Assembly (NCBI RefSeq): GCF_900129055.1 | Contig: NZ_FQUZ01000028.1 | Location: 1 to 43,727, forward strand | Direction of reading: 5' to 3' | Source of the DNA: Lampropedia hyalina DSM 16112 | Lineage (GTDB): Bacteria; Pseudomonadota; Gammaproteobacteria; Burkholderiales; Burkholderiaceae_C | DNA: 43,727 nucleotides | Shown: piece by piece, positions 1 through 8,759 of the stretch | Layout of the letters: each line of letters starts with the position of its first letter | Position numbering within the stretch: the first letter of the stretch is position 1 | Made by a program: the position numbers and the translations under genes | The notes under the pieces: generated by a model | Databases searched by the model: none | Seen by the model: the letters and a program-made list of their open reading frames with translations, nothing else | Told to the model about the DNA's origin: nothing

Positions 1-57
1 AAGTGCAGCAATGCATTGAGCTAACCAGTACTAATTGCCCGTGAGGCTTGACCCTAT
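1..57 (+). rRNA. rrl: 23S ribosomal RNA, 3' end (partial)
   Basis: The first bases match the conserved 3' end of betaproteobacterial 23S rRNA: the CAGCAATGCATTGAGCTAAC stretch, then CCGTGAGGCTTGACCC. The gene begins left of the window, so only its tail is seen. The exact 3' end, about base 57, is placed by comparison with the family and could be off by a few bases. It is followed by a 120-base spacer and the 5S gene in normal rRNA operon order. Confidence 0.93.
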
Positions 58-178
58 AACTTTGATGACACATCAATACATTCGCAATGCAAACTCAATA
101 CATTGCCAACGCAATCAAATACAATTCGACTCTATGATTTACGGCTCGCAGCACAGCCGCTGCAAGCCAACGTTTTTA

Positions 179-292
179 GCCTGATGACCATAGCAGTCTG
201 GAACCACTCCTTCCCATCCCGAACAGGACAGTGAAACAGTCTCGCGCCAATGATAGTGCGGTCTCCCGTGTGAAAGTAGGTCATCGTCAGGC
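179..292 (+). rRNA. rrf: 5S ribosomal RNA
   Basis: A 5S rRNA of about 114 bases. Its ends (GCCTGATGACC and GGTCATCGTCAGGC) pair to form helix I. The interior carries the conserved blocks ACTCCTTCCCATCCCGAAC and CAGTGAAACAG. It is the last gene of the rRNA operon and is followed at once by a Rho-independent terminator. The ends are set by helix pairing. Confidence 0.93.
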
Positions 293-300
293 TTCTATTC

Positions 301-334
301 AAAAACCCCCTGCGCTCCAGCTCAGGGGGTTTTG
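301..334 (+). terminator. Rho-independent terminator of the rRNA operon
   Basis: An A-tract, then a stem of CCCCCTG and CAGGGGG around a short loop, then TTTTGC. It ends transcription a few bases after the 5S gene. The following gene, earP, starts only 17 bases later, so some read-through into it is possible. Confidence 0.85.
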
Positions 335-350
335 CTTTGGGGGATGCAAT

Positions 351-1544
351 GTGCAATGGGATATTTTTTGCGAAGTCATCGATAACTACGGTGATGCAGG
401 CGTGTGTTGGCGGTTGGCACAGGATTTGACACAGCGCGGTGAAGCCGTTCGCCTGTGGATGAACGATGTTTCCATCCTGTCCTGGATGGTCGATTCAAAT
501 GATGCCGATTCTTTGCAGGTGGGAAGCTGGGACGATGCCCTGAAATGCCCGATGCCTTTGCCGGATGTGCTGATTGAGGCGTTTGGGTGTGAAATTCCCC
601 AGCCATATTTGCATGATTTGCGGGAGCAATGCACACAATCGACGATTGTGCAGCCTGTGTGGCTGAACCTGGAGTATCTGAGTGCCGAGTTGTATGTCGA
701 GCGGATGCATGGTTTGCCATCGCCTGTCATGAGCGGTGTGGCGAGCAGGTGGTGCAAGCATTTCTTTTATCCGGGTTTTACGCCAAAAACGGGTGGTTTG
801 TTGCGAGAGCAAAATTTGCTGGCCAGGCAGAAAATCTGGGATGAGAAAAAATGGCGCAGTGAGTTGTTGGGAAGGGCAGGTCTTTCGCAAGATTTATCCC
901 ACCAGGCACAGTGGTTGTCTCTGTTCAGTTACGAGGCCATGGCTTTGCAGCAATGGCTGGAACATCTGGTGAATGGCTCGCAGGAGACGGTATTGCTGGT
1001 GGCTGCTGGGCGTTCGCAGCGTGCATTCGAGAAGGTTTGGCAACGACTGTATGGTCAGGCCGAAACCTTATTGCTTCAAGCGGATGAAGCTGCCTCTGTT
1101 CGTACGGTCCGTCGGGGATGTTGCACGGCTTTGCTCCTGCCTTTCGTGCCGCAAGTGGCTTTTGATGCTGTGTTGTGGTCTTCAGACCTGAATGTGGTGC
1201 GTGGTGAGGATTCATTGGTGCGCGCGTTGTGGGCGGGAAAGCCGTTTGTCTGGCATATTTATCCCCAGCACGATCAGGCTCACCATGCCAAACTGGATGC
1301 CTTTCTGGACTGGATGAATGCTCCTTCTGCGATTCGTCGTGTGTTCCATGCCTGGAATACGGAGGGAGGCCAACAGACATTCGATGGGGTGTGGAGGGAT
1401 GTCTGGGATGTTCCTGCACAGCGGCAGGCTTGGCAGGCGGTGGTGCATGACTGTCGTGAGCGGCTGGAACAGCAGGATGATCTGGTGAGTCAGTTGCAGC
1501 GTTATGCACGACAGTTGGCCTGTGTGTCTTCCGGCACAGATTGA
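351..1544 (+). CDS. earP: Protein-arginine rhamnosyltransferase EarP
   Basis: EarP transfers rhamnose from dTDP-rhamnose to a conserved arginine of elongation factor P, which activates EF-P for rescuing ribosomes stalled at polyprolines. The N-terminus (WDIFCEVIDNYGDAGVCWRL) holds the aspartates of the EarP acceptor and catalytic region. The C-terminal part, around nt 1196-1310, carries the nucleotide-sugar block RGEDSLVRALWAGKPFVWH followed by IYPQ. The protein is about 397 residues, the usual length. I place the start at a GTG at 351 because it gives the family N-terminus and has a GGGGG purine run just upstream. An open frame extends further upstream but runs into 5S rRNA and is not credible. 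The usual partner efp is not in the window; metZ follows instead. Confidence 0.9.
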   Translation: MQWDIFCEVIDNYGDAGVCWRLAQDLTQRGEAVRLWMNDVSILSWMVDSNDADSLQVGSWDDALKCPMPLPDVLIEAFGCEIPQPYLHDLREQCTQSTIVQPVWLNLEYLSAELYVERMHGLPSPVMSGVASRWCKHFFYPGFTPKTGGLLREQNLLARQKIWDEKKWRSELLGRAGLSQDLSHQAQWLSLFSYEAMALQQWLEHLVNGSQETVLLVAAGRSQRAFEKVWQRLYGQAETLLLQADEAASVRTVRRGCCTALLLPFVPQVAFDAVLWSSDLNVVRGEDSLVRALWAGKPFVWHIYPQHDQAHHAKLDAFLDWMNAPSAIRRVFHAWNTEGGQQTFDGVWRDVWDVPAQRQAWQAVVHDCRERLEQQDDLVSQLQRYARQLACVSSGTD

Positions 1545-1675
1545 ACACTGGTTCTAAAATAGCCCTTGTTTTGTTTCACACCAGAAAACTGGTATTCCAG
1601 CATGGTGCGGCAGAGTGGGCCATGCCATTGCATGCCTTCCAACTACCCCATCGCCTTGACAAGAAAGTCCCTGTC

Positions 1676-2899
1676 GTGACCGACGAATCCACACTTCCCC
1701 CCGGCCTGCATGCCCAGACATTGGCCGTGCGCCAGGCCATTGCACGCAGTCAGTATGGTGAGCATTCCGAGGCACTGTACCTTACCAGCAGCTATGTGCA
1801 GTCTGATGCAGAGTCGGCTGCCCGCCGTTTTGCCAACGAAGAAGCGGGTTACACCTATACCCGTACCTCCAATCCTACGGTGACCAGCTTTGAGCAACGC
1901 CTTGCCGGCCTGGAAGGAACCGAGGCAGCGATTGGCACGGCTACGGGCATGGCGGCCATTTCCTTGCTGGTGTTTGGTTTGCTCAAGGCGGGTGACCATG
2001 TGGTTGCATCGCGCTCCATGTTCGGCTCCACCATCAAATTGCTGGGATCGGAGCTGGCGCGCTTTGGAGTGGAAACCACCTTTGTGTCCCAGACGGATAT
2101 TCAGGCGTGGAAAACAGCCATCCGTCCCGGAACGACCCGGTTGCTTTTTGCCGAAACCCCTACCAATCCATTGACCGATGTGTGCGACATCGCGGCATTG
2201 GCGGATCTGGCACACAATGCCCAGGCTTGGCTGGCCGTGGACAACTCGTTTGTCACGCCTGCCTTGCAGCGACCCAGTCACTGGGGGGCCGATCTGGTTG
2301 TGTACTCCGGCACCAAATTCCTGGAAGGCCAAGGGCGTGTGTTGGCGGGCGCGGTGTGTGGTTCGCGCGTACTGGTGGAAGAAAAGCTGGGTGCCTTCAT
2401 TCGCAGTGCGGGCTTCAATCTGTCGCCGTTCAATGCCTGGGTGGTGCTCAAGGGCATGGAAACCCTGTTCATCCGCATGCAGGCGCAAAGCAGCCATGCC
2501 CTGGCATTGGCGCAGTGGCTGGAACAGCAGCCGCAGGTGGCGCATGTGTACTATCCGGGGTTGGCCAGCCACCCGCAGCATGCACTGGCCTTGCAGCAGC
2601 AGTCGGGCCTGGGGGGAGCGGTACTGTCCTTTGATGTACGGGGAGATACACCCGAAGCCAGACGTGCCCATGCATTCCAAGTCATTAATCAATGTCAGGT
2701 CATCAGCAAGACTACCAATCTGGGGGACACCAAAACCACTATTTCGCACCCTGCCAGCACTTCCCACGGTCGTCTGACCGAAGAGCAGCGGCAGGCGGCG
2801 GGTGTTGGACAGGGGCTGGTGCGTGTATCGGTGGGGCTGGAATACCCCGAAGACATTCAGAATGATTTGCAGCGAGGACTGTCTGCGCTGCATGGCTGA
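1676..2899 (+). CDS. metZ: O-succinylhomoserine sulfhydrylase (PLP enzyme)
   Basis: A Cys/Met-metabolism PLP-dependent enzyme of about 407 residues that makes homocysteine from O-succinylhomoserine and sulfide in methionine synthesis. Family landmarks are YTYTRTSNPTVTSFEQRLAG near the start, the GTATGMAAI PLP-phosphate region, VDNSFVTPALQ, the PLP-lysine motif YSGTKFLEGQGRV, and the C-terminal substrate region NLGDTKTTISHPASTSH. The frame stays open from 1541, but that region is not protein-like for this family. The GTG at 1676 gives the expected VTDES...LHAQTLAVRQA start. Cystathionine gamma-synthase is a related alternative; the overall pattern fits MetZ better. LysE follows 12 bases after the stop. 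Confidence 0.9.
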   Translation: MTDESTLPPGLHAQTLAVRQAIARSQYGEHSEALYLTSSYVQSDAESAARRFANEEAGYTYTRTSNPTVTSFEQRLAGLEGTEAAIGTATGMAAISLLVFGLLKAGDHVVASRSMFGSTIKLLGSELARFGVETTFVSQTDIQAWKTAIRPGTTRLLFAETPTNPLTDVCDIAALADLAHNAQAWLAVDNSFVTPALQRPSHWGADLVVYSGTKFLEGQGRVLAGAVCGSRVLVEEKLGAFIRSAGFNLSPFNAWVVLKGMETLFIRMQAQSSHALALAQWLEQQPQVAHVYYPGLASHPQHALALQQQSGLGGAVLSFDVRGDTPEARRAHAFQVINQCQVISKTTNLGDTKTTISHPASTSHGRLTEEQRQAAGVGQGLVRVSVGLEYPEDIQNDLQRGLSALHG

Positions 2900-2911
2900 C
2901 AGGTCGAGCCG

Positions 2912-3574
2912 ATGGATCAAACCACGATATTTGTGACGGTGGCCCTGGCGCATTTTCTCGCGCTGTTGAGTCCTGGCCCTGATTTCTTGCTAGTGGTCAA
3001 GAGTGCCGTCAAGAATCGGGCAGGGGTTGCCGTAGGGGTGGCCGCTGGCATTGCGATGGCCAATGCGCTGTACATTGCCTTGTGTCTGGTGGGAGTGGGA
3101 GCCATTTTGAGCCGTTCCACTGCATGGATGTGGGGCTTGAAAATGGCGGGTGGCCTGTTTCTTCTCTATCTGGGAGTGATGGCTTTGCGGGCCAGAAAGT
3201 CGGATTACCGCTTTCTGGAACATCAGCCTGCCGCCGACCCAAATGCCCACGGGCTTGCTGTTGGCCCCAGCTTCTGGCGGGAGTTTCTTGTCGGCTTTGC
3301 CTCGGGGATTCTGAACCCGAAGAATCTGTTGTTTTATCTCAGTCTTTTTTCGCTGGTACTCCATGATGGGGTGGATATGGGTTTCAAACTGGCCCTGGGG
3401 GTCTGGATGACCACAGTCGTGCTGGTTTGGGATGTATTCATCGTTGTGGCGTTGTCCCACGGTACGGTGCGCAGCTTCTTCAACCGCAGTGCGTATTACA
3501 TCGACAAGGCGACTGGCGCAGTGCTCGGGGCTGTCGGTGCGAAAATCGTTCATTCGGCGGCCTCACAGGGCTAG
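2912..3574 (+). CDS. LysE/RhtB-family amino-acid exporter
   Basis: An inner-membrane exporter of about 220 residues with the LysE/RhtB pattern: a first hydrophobic helix ending in [16 protein letters not shown] (the PGPD signature), then several further hydrophobic segments ([65 protein letters not shown]). The conserved [15 protein letters not shown] block begins the second half. The substrate cannot be read from sequence; relatives export threonine, homoserine lactone, leucine or lysine. It lies 12 bases after metZ and is probably co-transcribed with it, so a role in methionine or homoserine export is a reasonable guess but no more. Confidence 0.88.
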   Translation: MDQTTIFVTVALAHFLALLSPGPDFLLVVKSAVKNRAGVAVGVAAGIAMANALYIALCLVGVGAILSRSTAWMWGLKMAGGLFLLYLGVMALRARKSDYRFLEHQPAADPNAHGLAVGPSFWREFLVGFASGILNPKNLLFYLSLFSLVLHDGVDMGFKLALGVWMTTVVLVWDVFIVVALSHGTVRSFFNRSAYYIDKATGAVLGAVGAKIVHSAASQG

Positions 3575-3632
3575 GCCTCATTTTGATGCAGCTGCCTGCC
3601 AACCATTTTTCCCATTCTTGAAAGTCATTTCG

Positions 3633-5048
3633 ATGTCTGTTTCTTCTTCGCCTGACGTGCGGGTGCGTACTCGCTTTGCACCATCGCCCACCGGTTTCAT
3701 CCACCTGGGCAATATCCGTTCAGCCTTGTACCCGTGGGCATTTGCACGCGCCAGTGGCGGCGATTTCATTCTGCGTATCGAGGATACGGACGTGGAACGC
3801 TCCACCCAGGCGGCCGTGGATGTCATCCTGGAATCGATGAGCTGGCTGGGCATGACCCCCGACGAAGGCCCGTTCTACCAGATGCAGCGCATGGATCGCT
3901 ACAAAGAAGTGTTGCAGCAGTTGCGTGAGCAGGGAGCCATCTATCCCTGCTACATGAGCGTGGAAGCGTTGGATGCCCTGCGCGAACGGCAAATGGCCGC
4001 CAAGCAAAAGCCCCGTTACGATGGAACCTGGCGACCTGAATCCGGCAAAACCCTGCCGCCGGTTCCCGAAGGCGTACAGCCGGTCTGGCGTTTTCGCAAT
4101 CCCCAGGATGGCACAGTCACCTGGCACGACAAGGTGAAAGGCCGCATCGAAATCAGCAATGCAGAACTCGACGATCTGGTGATTGCCCGCCCCGATGGCA
4201 CCCCCACCTACAATTTCTGCGTGGTGGTGGACGACATCGACATGGACATTACCCATGTGATCCGGGGCGATGACCATGTAAACAACACACCACGCCAGAT
4301 CAATATCTTTCGTGCCTTGGGCAAGGAACCGCCGGTGTACGCGCACCTGCCCACTGTGCTGAACGAGCAGGGCGAAAAACTCAGCAAACGCCACGGAGCC
4401 AAGCCGGTGACGCAATACCGCGATGAAGGCTTCCTGCCCGATGCCATGATTAACTATCTGGCGCGCTTGGGCTGGAGTCACGGCGACGACGAGATATTCA
4501 GCCGTGAGCAATTCCTGCAATGGTTTGATCTGGAGCATCTGGGGCGCAGTGCCGCCCAGTTTGACGAGGCCAAACTGCGCTGGGTCAATGCCCAGCACAT
4601 CAAGGCAAGCGACGATGCCGTGCTGGCAGCCGATATTGCCTTGCGTTTGCAGCAACGTGGCTTTACGGCAGATGCACTGGCCGATGGCCGCCTGCCGCAG
4701 ATCGTGGCCTTGTTCAAGGACCGTTGCGACACCCTGGAAGCCTTGGCCGATTGGGCGGTTGTTTTCTATGCCAGCGAAGTGCAGCTGAATCCCGACGACT
4801 TTGCCAAGCATGTCACCCCGGCGATTCGCCCTGTCTTGCAGGAGTTTGCGGCCCTGCTGGCAGCGGGAGAATGGAGCCAGGAAGCCATTGGGCAGGCCAT
4901 CAAGGCCACATTGGCCAAGAATGCCCTTAAAATGCCGCACTTGGCCATGCCGACACGGGTTTTGACCGTGGGCGTGGCACAGACGCCATCGGTGGATGCA
5001 GTTCTTTTTCTGCTTGGTAAAGAAAAAGTGACAAAAAGATTGTCATGA
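3633..5048 (+). CDS. gltX: Glutamyl-tRNA synthetase
   Basis: A class I aminoacyl-tRNA synthetase of 471 residues that charges tRNA-Glu. The ATP-binding HIGH-type motif is [20 protein letters not shown] near residues 16-35, and the KMSKS-type loop is EKLSKRHGA near residue 248. IEDTDVERS and [18 protein letters not shown] are further family blocks. The start at 3633 gives the [22 protein letters not shown]-terminus; the frame stays open upstream, overlapping the end of the LysE gene, but does not encode a GltX-like extension. The tRNA cluster downstream includes tRNA-Glu, its own substrate. Confidence 0.96.
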   Translation: MSVSSSPDVRVRTRFAPSPTGFIHLGNIRSALYPWAFARASGGDFILRIEDTDVERSTQAAVDVILESMSWLGMTPDEGPFYQMQRMDRYKEVLQQLREQGAIYPCYMSVEALDALRERQMAAKQKPRYDGTWRPESGKTLPPVPEGVQPVWRFRNPQDGTVTWHDKVKGRIEISNAELDDLVIARPDGTPTYNFCVVVDDIDMDITHVIRGDDHVNNTPRQINIFRALGKEPPVYAHLPTVLNEQGEKLSKRHGAKPVTQYRDEGFLPDAMINYLARLGWSHGDDEIFSREQFLQWFDLEHLGRSAAQFDEAKLRWVNAQHIKASDDAVLAADIALRLQQRGFTADALADGRLPQIVALFKDRCDTLEALADWAVVFYASEVQLNPDDFAKHVTPAIRPVLQEFAALLAAGEWSQEAIGQAIKATLAKNALKMPHLAMPTRVLTVGVAQTPSVDAVLFLLGKEKVTKRLS

Positions 5049-5049
5049 G

Positions 5050-5079
5050 TTGCCAAACAGGGAAAAACTGATATACAAT
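5050..5079 (+). promoter_or_regulatory. Putative sigma70 promoter of the tRNA cluster
   Basis: TTGCCA (-35, five of six consensus bases) and TACAAT (-10, five of six) are 18 bases apart, just after the gltX stop and about 60 bases ahead of the first tRNA. The position is right for an independent promoter of the tRNA operon. This is a motif match only. Confidence 0.5.
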
Positions 5080-5141
5080 GCAAGGCTTGCAACGAACGAA
5101 ACACAGAAACAAAAACGATGCAAAGCCCAAGTAAACCAAAC

Positions 5142-5217
<76 letters not shown>

Positions 5218-5243
5218 AGGTTTACAGCCAGTTTCTAGGTTTT

Positions 5244-5319
5244 GACCCTATCGTCTAGAGGCCTAGGACACCACCCTTTCACGGTGGGTACCGGGGTTCG
5301 AATCCCCGTAGGGTCGCCA
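5244..5319 (+). tRNA. tRNA-Glu (anticodon TTC)
   Basis: A 76-base cloverleaf with encoded CCA. The acceptor stem is GACCCTA/TAGGGTC. The anticodon stem CCACC/GGTGG encloses CTTTCAC, giving anticodon TTC. It lies 26 bases after tRNA-Ala in the same transcript, downstream of the gene for its own synthetase, gltX. Confidence 0.96.
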
Positions 5320-5359
5320 AAAACGCTGGGTTTGCCAAAGGCAAATTCAGTCGCTACCA

Positions 5360-5436
5360 GGAGCGGTAGTTCAGTTGGTTAGAATACCGGCCTGTCACGC
5401 CGGGGGTCGCGGGTTCGAGTCCCGTCCGCTCCGCCA
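5360..5436 (+). tRNA. tRNA-Asp (anticodon GTC)
   Basis: A 77-base cloverleaf with encoded CCA. The acceptor stem is GGAGCGG/CCGCTCC. The anticodon stem CCGGC/GCCGG encloses CTGTCAC, giving anticodon GTC. It is the third and last tRNA of the cluster and is followed by a terminator hairpin. Confidence 0.96.
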
Positions 5437-5443
5437 AAACTTC

Positions 5444-5471
5444 AAAAAGCGATCTTCGGATCGCTTTTTTT
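5444..5471 (+). terminator. Rho-independent terminator after the tRNA cluster
   Basis: A stem of AAAAAGCGATC and GATCGCTTTTTT around a TTCG tetraloop, ending in a T-run. It lies eight bases after tRNA-Asp. The A-tract on the left means it could also terminate the opposing marR-type transcript, which converges from the right. Confidence 0.88.
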
Positions 5472-5498
5472 GTGGGGTGGGTGAGCCGCAAAATCGCA

Positions 5499-6068
5499 TC
5501 AACATCCTCCTGCATAAGCTTCCAGCCCCAAAGCCACCACCGTGGCCACATCCTTGCCCACTGCCTGGGTGAATTCCGTTTCTGCCTGGGTGACGGAACG
5601 CTGGAAGGCTGCCAGCCACAGCAGGCCTGTTTCCGTGAAGTACACCACACTGGCGCGTCCATCGACGGGGTCGGGTGCGCGCTGCACCAGCCCCCAGGCT
5701 TGGCACTGTCGAACCAGTGTCATCATGGCCTGCTTGCTCATGCCGGCCCGGTGTGCCAGTGCCGTGAGGCGGTCGCCCCGCAGCGACAAATGGCGCGTGA
5801 TGTGAATGTGTGCCGCGCTGACCTTGTTGCGTGCCGCCAGATTGGACAGTGCCAAAGGCACTTCAGCATCGTGTGCCATCAGATACAACACCCGCTCATC
5901 GAAACGGCGGGTGGCATGACCCAGCAAGCGTCCCAGATGGGTTTGTCGCCAGGCATCTTCCGGTGGGGTGACTCCGCTGGCGGTGATGGCTTCTTCGGTA
6001 ATGCCGGGATGGATGTGTGATTCCAGGGTGTGCATGAGAGTGGCGAATGGACTGCAAAATCGCATCAT
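5499..6068 (-). CDS. MarR-family transcriptional regulator
   Basis: A winged-helix regulator of about 189 residues. The helix-turn-helix region reads LSLRGDRLTALAHRAGMSKQAMMTLVRQCQAWGLVQRAPDP, followed by a wing with DGRASVVYFTETG, all typical of MarR. The start is uncertain. The ATG at 6068 puts the palindrome at 6082-6100 just ahead of the gene, as expected for an autorepressor. A TTG at 6119 would add 17 residues (KIYDFLVSLADQIFRV) that look protein-like and would place the palindrome inside the gene. No clear ribosome-binding site supports either. It is divergent from recA. Its ligand and targets are unknown. Confidence 0.82.
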   Translation of the reverse strand: MMRFCSPFATLMHTLESHIHPGITEEAITASGVTPPEDAWRQTHLGRLLGHATRRFDERVLYLMAHDAEVPLALSNLAARNKVSAAHIHITRHLSLRGDRLTALAHRAGMSKQAMMTLVRQCQAWGLVQRAPDPVDGRASVVYFTETGLLWLAAFQRSVTQAETEFTQAVGKDVATVVALGLEAYAGGC

Positions 6069-6081
6069 AACGCGGAATATT

Positions 6082-6100
6082 TGGTCAGCTAAACTGACTA
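6082..6100. promoter_or_regulatory. Palindrome, possible MarR operator
   Basis: GTCAG (6084-6088) and CTGAC (6094-6098) form an inverted repeat with a 5-base spacer, extended by an outer T/A pair, in an AT-rich stretch between the marR-type gene and recA. The size and position suit a MarR dimer site. No canonical CTGT-N8-ACAG LexA box was found here. Confidence 0.4.
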
Positions 6101-6221
6101 AAAAATCATATATTTTCAATCTATGTGCCGCTACACTGCATCCCAGACACTGTCGGACAGCGAGCGAATACCAGACCGGCGGTGACCATTTTGCAACCGT
6201 TTTTTATTCAGAGGATGCCGT

Positions 6222-7295
6222 ATGAATGCCACCGCCAACCAGAACCTGAGCAATGAAAAGGCCAAGGCCTTGCAGGCTGCCCTCGCGCAGATTGAAAAGC
6301 AGTTTGGCAAGGGAACCATCATGCGTCTGGGCGAAGACGATATGACGCAGGATATTCAGGTGGTTTCCACTGGCTCCCTCGGGCTGGATGTGGCCCTTGG
6401 AGTGGGGGGCTTGCCACGCGGTCGTGTCATCGAGATTTACGGGCCGGAGTCTTCCGGCAAGACTTCGCTGACTTTGCATGTGATTGCCGAGATGCAGAAG
6501 CTCGATGGCGTGTGTGCCTTCGTTGATGCCGAACACGCGCTGGACGTGCAGTACGCCCAGAAGCTGGGGGTCAATGTGAAGGAGTTGCTGATTTCCCAGC
6601 CGGATACCGGGGAACAGGCTCTGGAAGTGGTGGACAGTCTGGTGCGTTCCGGCGCGGTGGACTTGGTGGTGATCGACTCGGTCGCGGCCCTGACCCCCAA
6701 GGCGGAAATCGAGGGTGATATGGGCGACCAGTTGCCCGGTCTGCAAGCGCGTCTGATGAGCCAGGCACTGCGCAAGCTCACGGCCACGATCAAGAAGACC
6801 AATTGCACAGTGATTTTCATCAACCAGATTCGCATGAAGATCGGGGTGATGTTTGGCAGCCCTGAAACCACCACGGGCGGCAACGCGCTGAAGTTCTATG
6901 CGTCGGTGCGGCTGGACATTCGCCGCACCGGCTCCATCAAGAAGGGCGATGAAATTACCGGCAACGAAACCAAGGTCAAGGTCGTGAAGAACAAGGTTTC
7001 ACCGCCCTTCAAGACAGCGCAGTTCGACATCATGTTCGGCAAGGGCATCTCCCGCGAAGGTGAAATTATCGATATGGGCGTGGCGGCCCATATTGTGGAG
7101 AAAGCCGGAGCCTGGTACTCGTACAGCGGGGAAAAAATTGGCCAGGGGCGGGACAATGCCAGGGAGTTTCTGCGTGAAAACCCCGACATGGCACGAGAAA
7201 TCGAGAACAAGGTGCGGGCCAATCTGGGAGTGGTGGCGGCCAACCTCGCAGCTCTGCCGCCTGGTGTCGATGAAGATGGTGTGGTGGAGGACTGA
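6222..7295 (+). CDS. recA: Recombinase RecA
   Basis: A 357-residue DNA strand-exchange ATPase and LexA co-protease. The Walker A motif GPESSGKT is at residues 74-81, and the Walker B strand is [10 protein letters not shown]. The L1/L2 region and [15 protein letters not shown] block are intact, as is [11 protein letters not shown]. The start at 6222 is preceded by AGAGGA. The stop TGA overlaps the ATG of recX by one base, so the two genes are translationally coupled. Confidence 0.98.
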   Translation: MNATANQNLSNEKAKALQAALAQIEKQFGKGTIMRLGEDDMTQDIQVVSTGSLGLDVALGVGGLPRGRVIEIYGPESSGKTSLTLHVIAEMQKLDGVCAFVDAEHALDVQYAQKLGVNVKELLISQPDTGEQALEVVDSLVRSGAVDLVVIDSVAALTPKAEIEGDMGDQLPGLQARLMSQALRKLTATIKKTNCTVIFINQIRMKIGVMFGSPETTTGGNALKFYASVRLDIRRTGSIKKGDEITGNETKVKVVKNKVSPPFKTAQFDIMFGKGISREGEIIDMGVAAHIVEKAGAWYSYSGEKIGQGRDNAREFLRENPDMAREIENKVRANLGVVAANLAALPPGVDEDGVVED

Positions 7296-7840
7296 TGGTG
7301 AATGGGCCTTCCCGCTCTGGCCGGTCCCCGCTTTCGCTGATGGGCATGGCCTTGCAATACCTCGCGCGTCGTGAATACGGGCGCGAGGAACTGCGCCGCA
7401 AGCTGCTGTCCTTGCCTGTGGCAGGCGCAGTCGATGCGGCAGGCGAGGAGTCGGATGCCAAGGAGGCTGAAGTCGATGCGGTGCTGGAGCGGCTGGAGCA
7501 GCGCGGGCTGTTGAGCGATGCGCGTGCCGCCGCATCGGTGTTGCGCCAGAAGTCGCCGCGCTGGGGGCAGGCACGCTTGCGGCAGACCTTGCTGGCCAAG
7601 GGCATGGACCGGGAAGCTGTGCAGGAGGCACTGACCCCGCTGCAAGAGACGGAACTGGAGCGTGCCCGGCAGGTTTGGCAAGGTAAATTCGGGTCGCCAG
7701 TCAGCGAATCGGATGATGCCGAAACGCCCGCCGAACGTGCCAAACGCCGCGCCAGACAAATGCGCTTTCTGCTCTCGCGCGGCTTCTCGACGGATGTGGC
7801 ACACCGCGTGGTGCAGCATCCGTCAGGGGATGATGACTGA
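7295..7840 (+). CDS. recX: Regulatory protein RecX
   Basis: RecX binds and caps RecA filaments, limiting recombinase activity. This 181-residue protein has the family's three-helix repeats: LQYLARREYGREELRRKLLS, VLERLEQRGLLSDARAAAS and, near the end, RRARQMRFLLSRGFSTDVAHRVV. The ATG shares a base with the recA stop. It converges on the next gene with a gap of only 23 bases and no visible terminator. Confidence 0.93.
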   Translation: MVNGPSRSGRSPLSLMGMALQYLARREYGREELRRKLLSLPVAGAVDAAGEESDAKEAEVDAVLERLEQRGLLSDARAAASVLRQKSPRWGQARLRQTLLAKGMDREAVQEALTPLQETELERARQVWQGKFGSPVSESDDAETPAERAKRRARQMRFLLSRGFSTDVAHRVVQHPSGDDD

Positions 7841-7863
7841 TGGATGTCGGGGCGGTGGCGGTG

Positions 7864-8646
7864 TTACTGTGCCGTCCAGCCGCCGTCCATGTTCCAGGCC
7901 ACGCCCCGGATGTTGTTGCCAGCGGATGAGCAGAGGAATGCAGCCAGTTCCCCCAGTTCTTCGGGAGTGGTGAACTGCTTGGATGGCTCCTTGGCCCCCA
8001 GCAATTGCGCCTGTGCCTGCTCCACGCTCACGCCTTGCTGGGCGGCCAGTGCATCGATCTGCTTTTGCACCAGCGGGGTGAGTACCCAGCCGGGGCAGAT
8101 GGCATTGACGGTCACGCCAGTGGTGGCGGTCTCCAGGGCGGCCACCTTGGTGAAGCCGACCACGCCATGCTTGGCGGCCACATAGGCCGATTTTTCAGCG
8201 GAGCCGACCAGGCCATGCACCGATGCGATATTGATGATGCGCCCCCAGTTGGCCTGGCGCATGGCAGGCAGCACCAGACGCGAGGTGTGGAATACGCTGC
8301 TGAGGTTGATGGCGATGATGGCATCCCAGCGATCCAGCGGGAAGGTTTCGACCGGGGAAGTGTGCTGAATGCCTGCGTTGTTCACCAGAATATCGATCTG
8401 GCCGAACTCCCGGCTGCTGTAGGCGATCAGGTCTTCGATTTCGGCCACCTTGCTCAGGTCTGCGCCGTGGTAGCCGGTGCGGATGTCGTGTGCAGCACCG
8501 GCGGCCTCGACTTGGGCGCGGGGGCCATCGACATCGCCAAAGCCATTGAGCACGACATGGGCACCTTGCGATGCCAGCACCTGGGCAATGCCCAGACCGA
8601 TGCCGCTGGTGGAGCCAGTGACCAGGGCGGTTTTACCTTTCAACAT
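7864..8646 (-). CDS. D-3-hydroxybutyrate dehydrogenase (SDR)
   Basis: A 260-residue short-chain dehydrogenase that interconverts 3-hydroxybutyrate and acetoacetate with NAD, a step in polyhydroxybutyrate use. It has the nucleotide-binding TGSTSGIG motif near residues 10-17, NNAGIQH, the catalytic Ser in NIASVHG, and YVAAKHG (YxxxK). The C-terminal half (AICPGWVLTPLVQKQID) and the end NMDGGWTAQ match 3-hydroxybutyrate dehydrogenases closely. A strong AAGGAG site precedes the ATG with an 8-base spacing. It is divergent from the hydrolase at 8760. A plain SDR of other specificity is possible but less likely. Confidence 0.88.
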   Translation of the reverse strand: MLKGKTALVTGSTSGIGLGIAQVLASQGAHVVLNGFGDVDGPRAQVEAAGAAHDIRTGYHGADLSKVAEIEDLIAYSSREFGQIDILVNNAGIQHTSPVETFPLDRWDAIIAINLSSVFHTSRLVLPAMRQANWGRIINIASVHGLVGSAEKSAYVAAKHGVVGFTKVAALETATTGVTVNAICPGWVLTPLVQKQIDALAAQQGVSVEQAQAQLLGAKEPSKQFTTPEELGELAAFLCSSAGNNIRGVAWNMDGGWTAQ

Positions 8647-8759
8647 AGCGAGAATCTCCTTAATGTATGCAGATGTAATGCGTTAATATGCCACGAAGCT
8701 GTCATGATGTCCGACGGCAGAGCGCAAGACATATTATTGACCCAAGGGAAACATTCTTC

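Noticed and set aside
231-350. N-terminal extension of the earP reading frame
   Set aside because: The upstream frame overlaps the 5S rRNA and its terminator. EarP similarity begins exactly at the GTG at 351.
6121-6221. CTGT-CGG-ACAG palindrome before recA as an SOS box
   Set aside because: The spacer is 3 bases rather than the 8 of a LexA site, so it does not fit the known operator.
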